64,000 nucleotides of DNA from Avena insularis (taxonomy: Eukaryota; Streptophyta; Magnoliopsida; Poales; Poaceae): contig JAJUPC010000039.1 in the NCBI GenBank assembly GCA_023614405.1, positions 620,001 through 684,000 on the forward strand. The letters run 5' to 3'. A program made the translations under genes and the position numbers. Below, piece after piece: positions 54,692 to 64,000 of the stretch. A model generated the notes under the pieces. That model was not told the DNA's origin and ran no database searches. It was given only the letters and a program-made list of their open reading frames with translations. How positions within the stretch are numbered: the first letter of the stretch is position 1; each line of letters starts with the position of its first letter.

Positions 54692-57519
54692 TCAAGATGT
54701 CCGCCTGCCAAAAGGTGGCACTTGATCATCCTACAATTTTTTTATGATGCATCAGCACATATGCATATCACTACGATTTACCAATACTAGACAGGTGAAA
54801 TGTACCAATTCACCTGAAACGGATACAGCCACTCAGCTCCCCTAGACTGCTCCGCTGATGGCATGTTTTGGCCAGCGAACTGTCCATTATGAAGAAACAA
54901 GTAGATTATTTTCCTCGGCTACACATGCTAAAAATAACTGTAAATGAAAAAGCAGTCAAGTTGCTGAAAAGAAAAACCTGCAATGTGTGGCCTTGTTGCA
55001 GCTGGTCACCATAATGATTTGAATTACTAGATTGCACCCCATAAGGGCTCTCAAATGATACCTCATTAGGATCAACTTCTTCCTGGAAGTTTATACAGTT
55101 AATAGTAAGGTTATTGTCAGGACTCTTGTATGTAACGATGAATTTAATAACCAAATGTTGATGATAGAAACTACCATAAGATCATCAACACCATGTGCTC
55201 TGATGTGGGTACCAAGATTGGAGGCAGTCGAAGAAGAATGTAAAGCATCCTTCTGACTTACAGCTGATGATACCAGTAAAGAATCCTGCCACACAACAAA
55301 TACAACTTGATTAGCACCAAGTCGCCAACAGCAAATTAATGCAACGAGTTGACAAATTAGAAGTAAGGAGACACCTTGTTTCCATATTGATTTGATACGG
55401 ACTCCACACTCAAGTCTTTACTCTTTTTGGGAGGACGGCCCCGGCGCTTTTTGGCTGGACCCCCCTCAGATGAACCAGGCTGTACATGGCTATCAACATT
55501 TGCAACTGTACATTCAGATGGTGAAAGTTTCTGCTCCATTTCACGGCACAAATTATCATCAAGAAGGGTCCTTGTCATGTCGCTGATTAGTTTTAATGCA
55601 TGCTGATACTTCTCATCTGAAACCATTCCAATTTCAACAAGACGGAGGCACTGCAAAGATATTTGATCATAACGCTCAACATGATTGCTCGATAAAAAAT
55701 CCTTCAATGGATTATCCATAAAGTGCAACTGCTTGTAGTCACTCCGCCACCTGTTAAGTACATAGCAAAGGGGGATATCGTACACTTGCTGCCACTTAAG
55801 CACCGATAATGCGTGCCGACAAACAATTCCAGAAAACTGAAATAGGCCACAGTTACATTCCATCCTGTTGGACTCCATACAGTGAACAACCTCATACTTT
55901 TTATTCACCATTTCTCCACCTGGTTCAGCAGCTAAATCAATAACTATAAAAGAAGATGTCGAACCATCCAGCTGAACTTGACACTGCATGGTTGATTTTA
56001 GCTCTTCCTGGAACTTGAGAAACATGTTCAAGGTGTACAATTTGGATACCTGCTCTTCCATAGGAAACTTTGATACAAGGACCCTGTTGTTACTCAATGA
56101 CTCAAAATCATCCTGTTGCTCCATTTTGTGCTTGTTCTGTACAAGAGTGGTGTAGCTATTAAGGAATGTCACCAATGTGGTTAATTGGCTTAATGAATCA
56201 CCAAAGAATGCACCTGGACTTTCCCGGTGGTTAACGGACAATCCAGCCCAGAAGGCATCTTTCAGGAAGGAAGGGACCCACAAGTGTCGATTTTCATACA
56301 GAAAGACCATCCATTCATTGTCCTGAAGACCATATCTCTCGATCGTGTTCTTCCACCTTGCCTCAAACTCATCATCCTTCAAGGAACCATATATTGCAGT
56401 CTCCAACTTGGCTCTTACCGAGTCATCTAATTTTTCCGACATAGTACTTACTATGTGCCAATCACTTATCCTATGGCGTGTCTTTGGAAATACTTCTCGA
56501 ACCGCAGTTTTCAGCGCCACACACTCGTCAGTAATTACGGCACCTGGAAGCCGTCCCTTCATGCAAGTTAGCCATGACTTGAACAGCCATAGGAAGCTCT
56601 CTGTGCTCTCATCTGAAAGCAAGCCACAGCCTAACAAAACAAGCTGACCATGATGGTTCACCCCAAGAAACGAAACAAGTGGCACGTTGAACTTATTCCT
56701 TAAGCAGGTTGTATCGACCCAAATAGCGTCATTGAAGTATTGGTACGCTTCCCTGGATCTTGAATCAGCCCAAAGAACACTCCTCATACGGCCCTCCACG
56801 TAAAAATCCATGACATAGAAGAAGTTTGTCTGCTTGGCCTGCATCTCCGCAAAGAAACCATTGATGGCCTGAACATCGCCCTCCCTGATCTTCAGCCGCC
56901 CCCAGTCGTCGAACATTGGGGCCTCCATGTCGCCGGAGGTCGAGAACTCACCTCTGGCAGCCCTGACCACCAGATCTTTACTCATCCCGCTGGGCAGCGT
57001 CTTGTAACACCTCAGAAAGCGCGCCAACGACGGGTTGAGCGGGTGGTTGTGCTCGAGGCTGACGTCCGTGAGGTGCAGCAGCCCGTCCCCCCACAGCCTG
57101 GCGACGACGGTGGCCTGGCAGTTGGTCTTGGCCGTGGGCCTGGCCTGATAGCAGGCGTCCTCCTTCCCTTCGCCCCACTTGTTGCAGACGAGCACGAGGC
57201 GGCGGCAGAGGCCGGCCTTGGTGAAGGACGACTTCTTGACGCAGACGCCGAAGCCGGTGCGCAGGGCGTAGCGCTTGTAGAAGTTGAGCACCTCCTCGTA
57301 GGACTTGAACTCCATCGCGTCCCTCGGCGTCCGGTCGTCGTCGTCCCCGTAGGGCGGCGCGGCGCCCCTGGCGTCCAGCTCCATCACGCTCTCCGCCGCC
57401 GCCGCCTCCACCATGGCGGCCAGCTCCCTGCTGCCCGGCGAGACGTCCTCCGCGTCGTCGTCGTCCTGGTTGGCCGCGAAAGCCAGCTCCTCCTCCCCCG
57501 GGATCGAGTCCACCTCCAT
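54692..57519 (-). CDS. FAR1/FHY3-related (FRS) transcription factor
   Basis: This is a domesticated Mutator transposase that works as a nuclear transcription factor. Five exons, all GT-AG and in phase 0, give 821 residues: 57,519-55,375; 55,285-55,175; 55,082-54,978; 54,879-54,814; 54,730-54,692. The order is: an acidic leader (1-65); FAR1 DNA-binding zinc-finger domain (about 70-160), from FKSYEEVLNFYKRYALRTGF to LEHNHPLNP; MULE transposase domain (about 265-360), with WVDTTCLRNKF (Asp269), FLGVNHHGQLVLLGCGLL, and AVITDECVALK (Asp331); and a SWIM zinc finger ECNCGLFQFSGIVCRHAL. Then comes an AT-hook-like, nuclear-localisation-like stretch KKRRGRPPKKSKD, and the last four exons add a Ser/Gln-rich tail ending PPFGRRTS. 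The frame is fully intact, unlike the dead MULE transposase at 22-24 kb. Confidence 0.94.
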
Positions 57520-58057
57520 CGCTCACCAATCTACAGCGCGGTGGGAAATCGGCAATGCCCCCCCGCAAAACCTCCACCAACACGCGGGCCGGCAGCGAGG
57601 AAACTGGATGGGTTGCAGGGATTAGATTACTGCGCGCGGCAAGACCAGGACGAAACTATCAGAGAACTCCGAGCAGGTTAGGGTTCCTCACCGGCTAGAA
57701 GAAATCGATGAGGATCTCCACTCAGTCCAGTAGAGCGGGGGAGGGCTGTGAGAGGTGAATTCCTTGGAGGCGGCTGCGCTTCGGCCGGAGAAAGAGCGGA
57801 GGCGCCCTTCGCGGAGAGGGTTCGCCGGCAAACGGACGGGGGGAGGGGGGAGAGGCTGCCGGCGCCGCCGCGAGGGGGGGAGGAGAAGAGAGGAACAGTG
57901 GGCTGGACTGGACGGACCAGGGGCGGACCCACGTGTCAGTAGCATTGACATAGGCCGGGTTTTTTCCGCTTCTTTTCGAAAAGGAAGATCGATTGGAAAA
58001 ACCCCTGTCAAAGAAAGTTGAATGAGAGCTTAAAAATCCTTCGAAGAATCTCACTTG
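57520..58057 (-). promoter_or_regulatory. 5' leader and promoter of the FAR1-like gene
   Basis: GC-rich upstream region with G runs at 57,838-57,850 and 57,875-57,882. A possible minus-strand 5' UTR intron cannot be fixed. ORFs here on both strands are GC-rich shadows. Confidence 0.45.
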
Positions 58058-58229
58058 TACTCCCTCAGTTTCTAAATATAAGATGTTTTAGATTTGTGAA
58101 GAAAATGTATCTAGACTTTTTTTAGTGTGTAGATTCACTTCAAACCTTAATAAACCTACGTACTAAAAAGGTCTAGATATATTTGTTTCATAAAGCTAAA
58201 ACACCTTATATTTTGAAACGGAGGAAGTA
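58058..58229. mobile_element. Stowaway MITE
   Basis: The element (58,060-58,227, 168 bp) starts CTCCCTCAGTTTCTAAATAT and ends with the inverted ATATTTTGAAACGGAGGAAG, flanked by TA dinucleotides. This is the standard Triticeae Stowaway (Tc1/Mariner) structure. It sits about 540 bp upstream of the FAR1-like start codon. Confidence 0.88.
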
Positions 58230-58261
58230 CACGTTAAAAAAACATATAAATACATTAGTTC

Positions 58262-58345
58262 CACAAAAGGTAAAACATCTTATATTTTAAAACCGAGAGA
58301 GTAAAATTTAAAAAGCCACTAGAAGTATTTTAAAACTGAGAGAGT
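58262..58345. repeat. Stowaway-like fragments
   Basis: Two diverged 3' ends (ATTTTAAAACCGAGAGAGTA at about 58,284 and TTTTAAAACTGAGAGAGTAA at about 58,329) follow the complete copy. Confidence 0.6.
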
Positions 58346-59946
58346 AAAATTTTAACGGTGTATCGGTTCAGCCGTGTATGGTATTATTTATAAAACGGCG
58401 AAAGACTGTTTCGAGGATTAGGATCAACACACGTGCATTTGGTTGAAGTACACGTGGTTTGCCAAAAAAAAAAACAACACGGCACATTACTCATAATTAC
58501 CGGGATTTTTGGACGGTTTAGATATTTAGATATTTTGCTGATACTAAGAAATTAAATTTGCTGAAGTTAATCTTGAGATAGCATGTAGACATCTAGGGTT
58601 GTCAGAGATTGAAGTCCGACAAAGATGACCTGGTAAAAAGAAGATATGTTGGAACAATAACTGACTGGTACTCAAGCTCTGAAATATCAGAGAGAATACC
58701 AGGAGTAAGGGAGTTGAAGATGTATGGATATTCTGGAATCATCACACACTAGGATGATCCACAGCTGATACCTTATTAGTTAAATTAACTATGTCATCTT
58801 TGTATGACCTAAAGAGCATAAAACTTGGCCTAGGTTAAAGTAGATAGAAAGGAGTATTAAATTGGAGCAATCATCTTCCATGATGCTTTGTGAAGTCGGG
58901 TTTGTCAAAGTGTTAGTGTCCTGAAAGTTGAAAGAAGGGCACATCGTGATGGTAGAGCTTTTGTGTCAGTTATTTTAAGATCTCTTAGGTAAGATACTTA
59001 CCTTTAGAAGAGATGTAAAGCCTTTAAATATAAATAGAAGTTTATAGAATCTACCTCAGATATTCACAATTGAGTGGATACACCACTGATCCTCCCCCGC
59101 GAAATCATTTAGAGGTACAAATGCAAAGCATGTATAGAATCATGTCCTAACCATGAAAACCAAATGGCTGTATACACGGAGTTAGAGAGTATTAGAAGAC
59201 CCTAAGGGGGAGAGTGATCAATGAAGTAAACTAATCGAGATTCAATATCTGGAGTAAGATTAAGGAGAAATCCTAAACTATGATTCAGATAGACATTATT
59301 TTCATAAGGTTAATGGTAATCATCTCATAATGGGACTCTCAAAAAGCAGAAAAGTACGGAGATTGAGGTTTATACCTCAAGATAGTAAGATGTAGATCTT
59401 TAGTTAATTAATAAAAGGAAGTTGGAGAAGTACTGAAGAAGTTGTTAAGAAGTGGGAGCCCTCTCTTGGCTTGGCGTGCGCCCCAGTGTGGGCCGCCATG
59501 CTGACGAGGTCGGTAAGGATCTTGAAAGCGTGCATCAGTCCCCTACCTGGCACTCCAGATGTGGGAGTGAAGTCCTGCGAAGGAATAGGGGCACCAACAA
59601 GCCCCGGATTCGTGAGGGGACTGAACACGCGTTTAGATCTTGTTGACGACGCTGGCAGCAATGGAACTCGCACACGACAAAGAATTGACACGGTAGTTTT
59701 TTACCCAGGTTCGGGACCCTCGTGAGGAGGTGCTTCACGAGGGTATAATGGTAAGTGAAAGAAGCCTAGGGTTTTAGATCGTAAGAATCGACCCCTTGTA
59801 AGGTTGGGGTGGCTCCCCTTTTATAGTGGCGCTGGACCTCTTCCCCAATTCGTTCGGTGGGAAGGGTTGCCACATTGACGCCTAAGGGAAGCTAGTCTAT
59901 GAGACTACTTTACATGAACCAAGTCCAAGACCAACAGGGAGCACCG
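58346..59946. other. AT-rich repeat-like region
   Basis: No gene is recognisable. 59,450-59,870 is GC-richer and contains TTTTTACCCAGGTTCGGGAC, a phrase I associate with internal parts of grass LTR or CACTA repeats. The rest may include an LTR remnant from about 58,649 (TGTTGGAACAATAACTGAC). I cannot assign a family or boundaries. Confidence 0.3.
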
Positions 59947-60925
59947 TGTTGGGAATATGCCCTAGAGGCAATCATGTATGATGTGATTCCCAATGTATTC
60001 ATAAAGTTATTTTCCATGTATGAACTACTGATATGTATCATTGGATATGTGATTCGATTGTGGAACTATATATTCATGTTGTTCATACTAGTTGTCCTTG
60101 GTCGTTGAGGTTGTGTTGGACACACAACTTAGACTAATGTGAAAGTCGTCTGATGACTCGGTTCCACTTATCATGGGCATGGAGATGCTATTCTGACTTA
60201 CACAGATTCGGCTAAAGAGTTTAGCGAATCAGACTGACCCACAGTTGAGATGCAACGAGCATGTTATCATTTGCAGTCTCAAGCAATGGAATCCTTCGAC
60301 CTGAGGTGATCGCATGATCCGAGTTGTGGATCGCCAGCTTAGGTCCTATCAAACGTTGTTCCGTAAATGGGCAGTTATAAAGGTAGGGTTCGGGTTGGTT
60401 GTGAAGCAAGTTGCGTGACGTGGATTACCAAGATGGGATTTGCCCCTCCATAATGGAGAGATATTCTCTGGGCCCTCTCGTGTGATATGATTCAGAAGTA
60501 TGGCCATGCGCGACTTGGTTAAGTGTTAACCAAGGAGTCGGACTAAGTGTTAGTACAGTGAATTGTATATCACGGAACAAGAAGAGAGAGTCGAGCTATT
60601 AAAGGGATGGCAACAACTCACCTATAGCTTTACAAGATATATCGTGAGGCAAAGTGACTTGGATGAAAGTCACATTGAGAAAGGTTTGTCTTCTGGCACA
60701 TGACAAGAGTTGACACGAATCGAATTACAAGCTTTGTGGAGATGGAGATCACCATGAAGAGATGAATACCATTTCACATTATAATTGATTTATTTTGTGT
60801 TATTGTTATGTCTCTGTTTTTCCTCTATTAGATAGTTGGTAGAAAGTAATCCCTCAAAGAAGGTCTAGTCGGTTTCCCCGCCAGTGCTGTGACATCACAA
60901 GTTTGACATTTTTGGTAGTGGGCTC
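59947..60925 (+). repeat. Copia LTR, older copy
   Basis: It starts TGTTGGGAATATGCCCTAGA, the signature 5' end of BARE/Angela-type Triticeae LTRs, and includes diverged LTR phrases such as GATATTCTCTGGGCCCTCTC. The 3' end is not certain; a decayed primer site (TGGTAGTGGGCTC, near 60,914) suggests it ends at about 60,910-60,925. Confidence 0.55.
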
Positions 60926-61313
60926 ATAAAATTGAGGTGCTATCAATTCTTTCTGGCTAGGTGGGTTTGAGTCAGACTCTTACAGCGGAAGCACTCGGTA
61001 ATCTAGATTGGTCTATCACAACGGTTGTGGGACTCGGGGAAAAGTCGAATGGGAGCCGGGGCATGTGATGCCACCCATCCAACAGGAGTCGTATGAGATA
61101 CGATTGACAAGGAGTTGTCTACCTAGATCACTTGACGGCTAGCGATGATGCTAAAGCTCACTAGTCGGCTTGCTTATTTAGGGTCCTGAATCACTAAGTA
61201 ACCATCAGAGGCGTGTTGGTTCTAGTGGGAGCATAAGTATTAAAGTGTTTAATATGCTTGCTCTTTTATGGATACATGTCTTAAGTGTTCTGCATATTTT
61301 CTGTTGTAGATTA

Positions 61314-61890
61314 ATGGCACCTAGCAGTCTCCCTCAGATTTCTAGTTTTGCTTTGAGAACCATCTTAGAGAAAGATAAGATAAATGGAACTAACTTCACC
61401 AACGGGTATCGTAATCTGAGAATTGTTCTCAAGCAATAAAAGAGGGACCATGTCCTAGACAACCCACTTCCAGATGAGCCGAATGAGAATGCGAGTGTCG
61501 CATCCACCAATGCCTATCGTAGGACATGTGATGAGTCTACGGAGATTAGCTGTCTTATGCTTGCTCACATGGAACCGGACTTGCAGCAGCAGTTCGAGAA
61601 TGTTGAGGCCTACGATATGATCGAAAGCCTCAAAAGTATGTTCCAGGCTCAGGCAAAGACTGAGAGGTATCAAGTCTCTCAGGCTTTGTTGAGATGCAAG
61701 CTTAAGGATGGCGATCCACCAAGTCCGCATGTGATCAAGATGGTTGGTTACGTGCAGTCTCTGGAAAGGCTTGGCTACCCCATTAGAGAAGAGTTCGCTA
61801 CAAATATAATTATGAACTCTCTTCCTAGTGCGTATGGCTAGATCATATCGAACTACCACATGCATGGTATGGATAAGAAGCTCCCTGAAT
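61314..61890 (+). pseudogene. Copia gag (UBN2-type), interrupted
   Basis: The ORF starts MAPSSLPQISSFALR, continues ILEKDKINGTNF, has a stop at 61,437, and resumes as SCLMLAHMEPDLQQQFEN, then SQALLRCKLKDG and MNSLPSAYG, with another stop at 61,840. It matches the Gag region of Copia polyproteins (conserved L-x-G-x-N-F and the QALL...CKL block). At 61,891 it is cut by a Copia LTR, so the older element was disrupted by a younger one. Confidence 0.8.
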
Positions 61891-63475
61891 TGAAGGAAAT
61901 ATGCCCTGAGAGGCAATAATAAAGTTGTTATTATATATTCCTTATATATGATAGATGTTTATTTTACATGCTAGAATTGTATTGATCAGGAAACATCAAT
62001 ACATGTGTGTTTAATAAACAAAAAGGGTTCCTAGTTATGCCTCTCTTATAGACTAGCTTGTTGATTAACAAGATGATCAAGGTTTCCTGATCATGGACAT
62101 TGGACGTTGTTAATAACAAGGTCACACCATTGGTGGAATGATGTGATGAACATTCATCCGAAGTATAGCATTTCGATCAAGTCATTATGTTTATATTGCT
62201 ATAACATCATACGAAGTAATCTTTATCCTTACACCATGAGATCATGTTAATTGCTAACACCGGAAGAGTATCTTGATAACATCAAACGTCACACCGTAAC
62301 AGGGTGACTATAAAGATGGGTTCGATGTCTAAGGTGTTATGTTGAGGCTCATGGATCAAGAGTGCAATTTGTCAATCCCGATGACGGATAGATATACTCT
62401 GGGCCCTCTCAGTGATATCACATTAAGATAGCTTGCAAGCAAGTGATGTGATCACTAGAATATTATATCATGGGAACGAGAAAAGAGTGCATGTCGGTAA
62501 CGAGATCAAACTAGGTATGGAGATACCGATGATCGAATCTTGGACATGTAATATATCGAGAGACAAAGGGATTTAGTTACAAGCATTAAAGGTTCTCACG
62601 ATCATAGAAGTCATCGTTGAATGTGTAGGAGTCAGTACGGATCTCCAGGTCCCGCTGCTGATTATTGATCGGAGAAGGGTCTCGATCATGTCTGCATTAT
62701 TCGCGAACCATAGGGTGGCACACTTAAGAATTACCGGACACCATTTTGGATCACATATGTTTCAGATGAAAGAATTGCAAAGCGCAGGAATTGTTTTTAA
62801 TAGAAACCGGAAATTGTTTCGGGTGAAATTGCAGAAAGTGGTTCTGCATGTGATATTGAAATATTGCAAGGGGCTATATGTGAATGTTTGTTAATTAAAG
62901 TAATTAACAAAATTCTGAATAAATTTAATGCATTTAAAGTGGAGACTTTAAAAGGGAATGTGAAGAGGCATTTTAATGTGGAGGGGTTACCACCACATGA
63001 ATGGGGGAGGTGAGGGGTCACCCCATGCAAGCCATGGAGAGAGGGAACCCTCCTCCTATAAAAGGCCACCCATTCCTCCTTCATCCTCACACCTCCTTGT
63101 GAAGGATCTCTCCCTCTAGAATTATTCCCCATGGTCTCGGATTAGCGAGATACATGTTCCCGTGGCATTTCGTTTGAAGGAGTTGTTGCTTCCACTGGAT
63201 CGCTAGAGCGAGGAGGTGGAGGTTGTCCGTGGCTTGAACGTGTGTAATGGATGCGGCCGCTGAGTTGCGGCGCTCGGACTTCCTCACGATCTTGAGATCG
63301 GCAAGTGTACGACTACATCAACCACGAGTTCCTACTCGTTAACAAAACTCGTTGTCTTCGAGGGTAAGTTCTCGTTGGATGTATGTCCACCCGTTGCTTT
63401 GTACCTAGTAGATATATCTTGGCGTGTAGTTCACACCGTAGGAAATTTTTTGTTTTCTATGCTGCGGACCCAACA
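61891..63475 (+). repeat. BARE/Angela-like Copia 5' LTR
   Basis: This 1585 bp LTR starts TGAAGGAAATATGCCCTGAG and ends GACCCAACA. It contains typical phrases such as CTAGAATTGTATTGATCAGG, TGGACATTGGACGTTG, ATACTCTGGGCCCTCTCAGT and GATTATTGATCGGAG, and a TATA-like CCTATAAAAG at 63,055. It inserted into the gag of the older Copia element (preceding 5 bp TGAAT); the matching duplication lies beyond the window. Confidence 0.88.
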
Positions 63476-63476
63476 G

Positions 63477-63494
63477 TGGTATCAGAGCCTGATC
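63477..63494 (+). other. Copia primer-binding site (initiator tRNA-Met)
   Basis: TGGTATCAGAGCCTGATC begins one base after the LTR and is complementary to the 3' end of initiator tRNA-Met, the standard Copia primer. Confidence 0.9.
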
Positions 63495-64000
63495 TATGCG
63501 TAGGTGCTTTGCACGGGTAGTACACATATGTTTATATGTGGGCGATGATGATCATGTTATTTCATCTTCTATGTATTTTGGATATTGGTGGCATAGTGGG
63601 ATGAAGCGGCCCGGACCAACCTTACATGTCATCGTACATGAGACCGGTTCCACGACTGACATGCAACTTGTTTTGCATAAGTGGCTGGCGGGTGTCTATC
63701 TCTCCTACTATAGTCAATATCTGATTTACAACGACTTGCTAATAACTTAGTTATCATCGTTGTGGTTCATGTTCGTAGGTGAGAATGGTTCTATCTCCGA
63801 AAGCCCTAAGCCACGTAAAACTTGCAGTTGATAAATTAGAGGCGTCTAGTTTAGATCGTTGTTGGGCTAGTGTATTGATATGGTATTGTTGTAAGTAGAT
63901 GTATGATAGATACTCTTACAACACACTCAACGTGTAAGTTCCATAGACCTTGGCCTTACACACAAAGGAATGATAGAGATCATACCACGATACAAGTGAT
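63495..64000 (+). mobile_element. 5' leader of the BARE/Angela-like Copia
   Basis: The untranslated leader contains ATGAAGCGGCCCGGACC and GTGGCTGGCGGGTGTC, both typical of this family's leader. The element continues past the window end; no gag start is reached. Confidence 0.75.

Noticed and set aside
57043..57681. 212-residue plus-strand ORF over the FAR1-like first exon
   Set aside because: It is antisense to the FAR1 domain in GC-rich sequence and has no motif of its own.

Overview
This is nuclear DNA from a grass, most likely a Triticeae species (wheat, Aegilops or barley group). The evidence is the density and kind of transposons: Copia LTRs starting with a GGAAATATGCCC-type 5' end, Athila-like and other Gypsy LTRs starting TGATAYGT with a tRNA-Asp-type primer site, Stowaway, Tourist, hAT and Mutator MITEs. 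Gene structures are also typical of monocots, with GC-rich first exons, consensus GT-AG introns, and DUF4220/DUF594 and PTI1-like genes. Assignments rest on reading the sequence; no database was searched.

Layout. (1) 1-16.5 kb is nested transposon debris: an Athila-like Gypsy 3' internal end, LTR and gag/protease remnant (1-5.75 kb), an unidentified 1.6 kb segment, two out-of-order pieces of a Copia LTR flanking a second Gypsy LTR with its gag start (7.37-9.75 kb), and a short-LTR Copia element with broken gag-pol (10.08-14.09 kb). A frameshifted DUF1618/F-box-like gene follows on the minus strand (15.1-16.45 kb). (2) 16,565-24,312 is a Mutator-like element with about 155 bp terminal inverted repeats and a perfect 9 bp target duplication. 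It carries a broken mudrA-type transposase (minus strand) and a small GRF-type zinc-finger ORF (plus strand), and is interrupted by a 5'-truncated copy of the same Gypsy family seen at position 1. (3) 24.3-58 kb is a gene island: a GDSL-lipase pseudogene split by a MITE, then PP2A B' subunit (-), PTI1-like kinase (+) with a tRNA-Cys gene antisense in its first coding intron, a DUF4220/DUF594 membrane protein (+), orphan exon-like fragments (-), a PLS-class PPR protein (-), poly(ADP-ribose) glycohydrolase (+) and a FAR1/FRS-type transcription factor (-). Between the PP2A and PTI1 genes lies an old duplication of intergenic DNA with a 45 bp tandem array. (4) 58-64 kb returns to transposons: Stowaway copies, a Copia LTR and gag remnant, and a younger BARE/Angela-like Copia inserted into that gag and running off the window.

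The genes are ordinary, independently transcribed plant genes with no shared pathway. They act in phosphatase targeting, kinase signalling, organelle RNA processing, ADP-ribose turnover and light-type transcription control. PPR and PARG are divergent, with only 265 bp between their start codons. The most unusual points are: a hAT MITE that landed on the PARG exon 4 splice acceptor, so that its 8 bp target duplication re-creates both the acceptor AG and the codons for the two catalytic glutamates; two Gypsy 3' ends 18,439 bp apart that are almost identical without indels until identity drops sharply inside the LTR; and the Mutator element that pairs a transposase with a GRF zinc-finger ORF.
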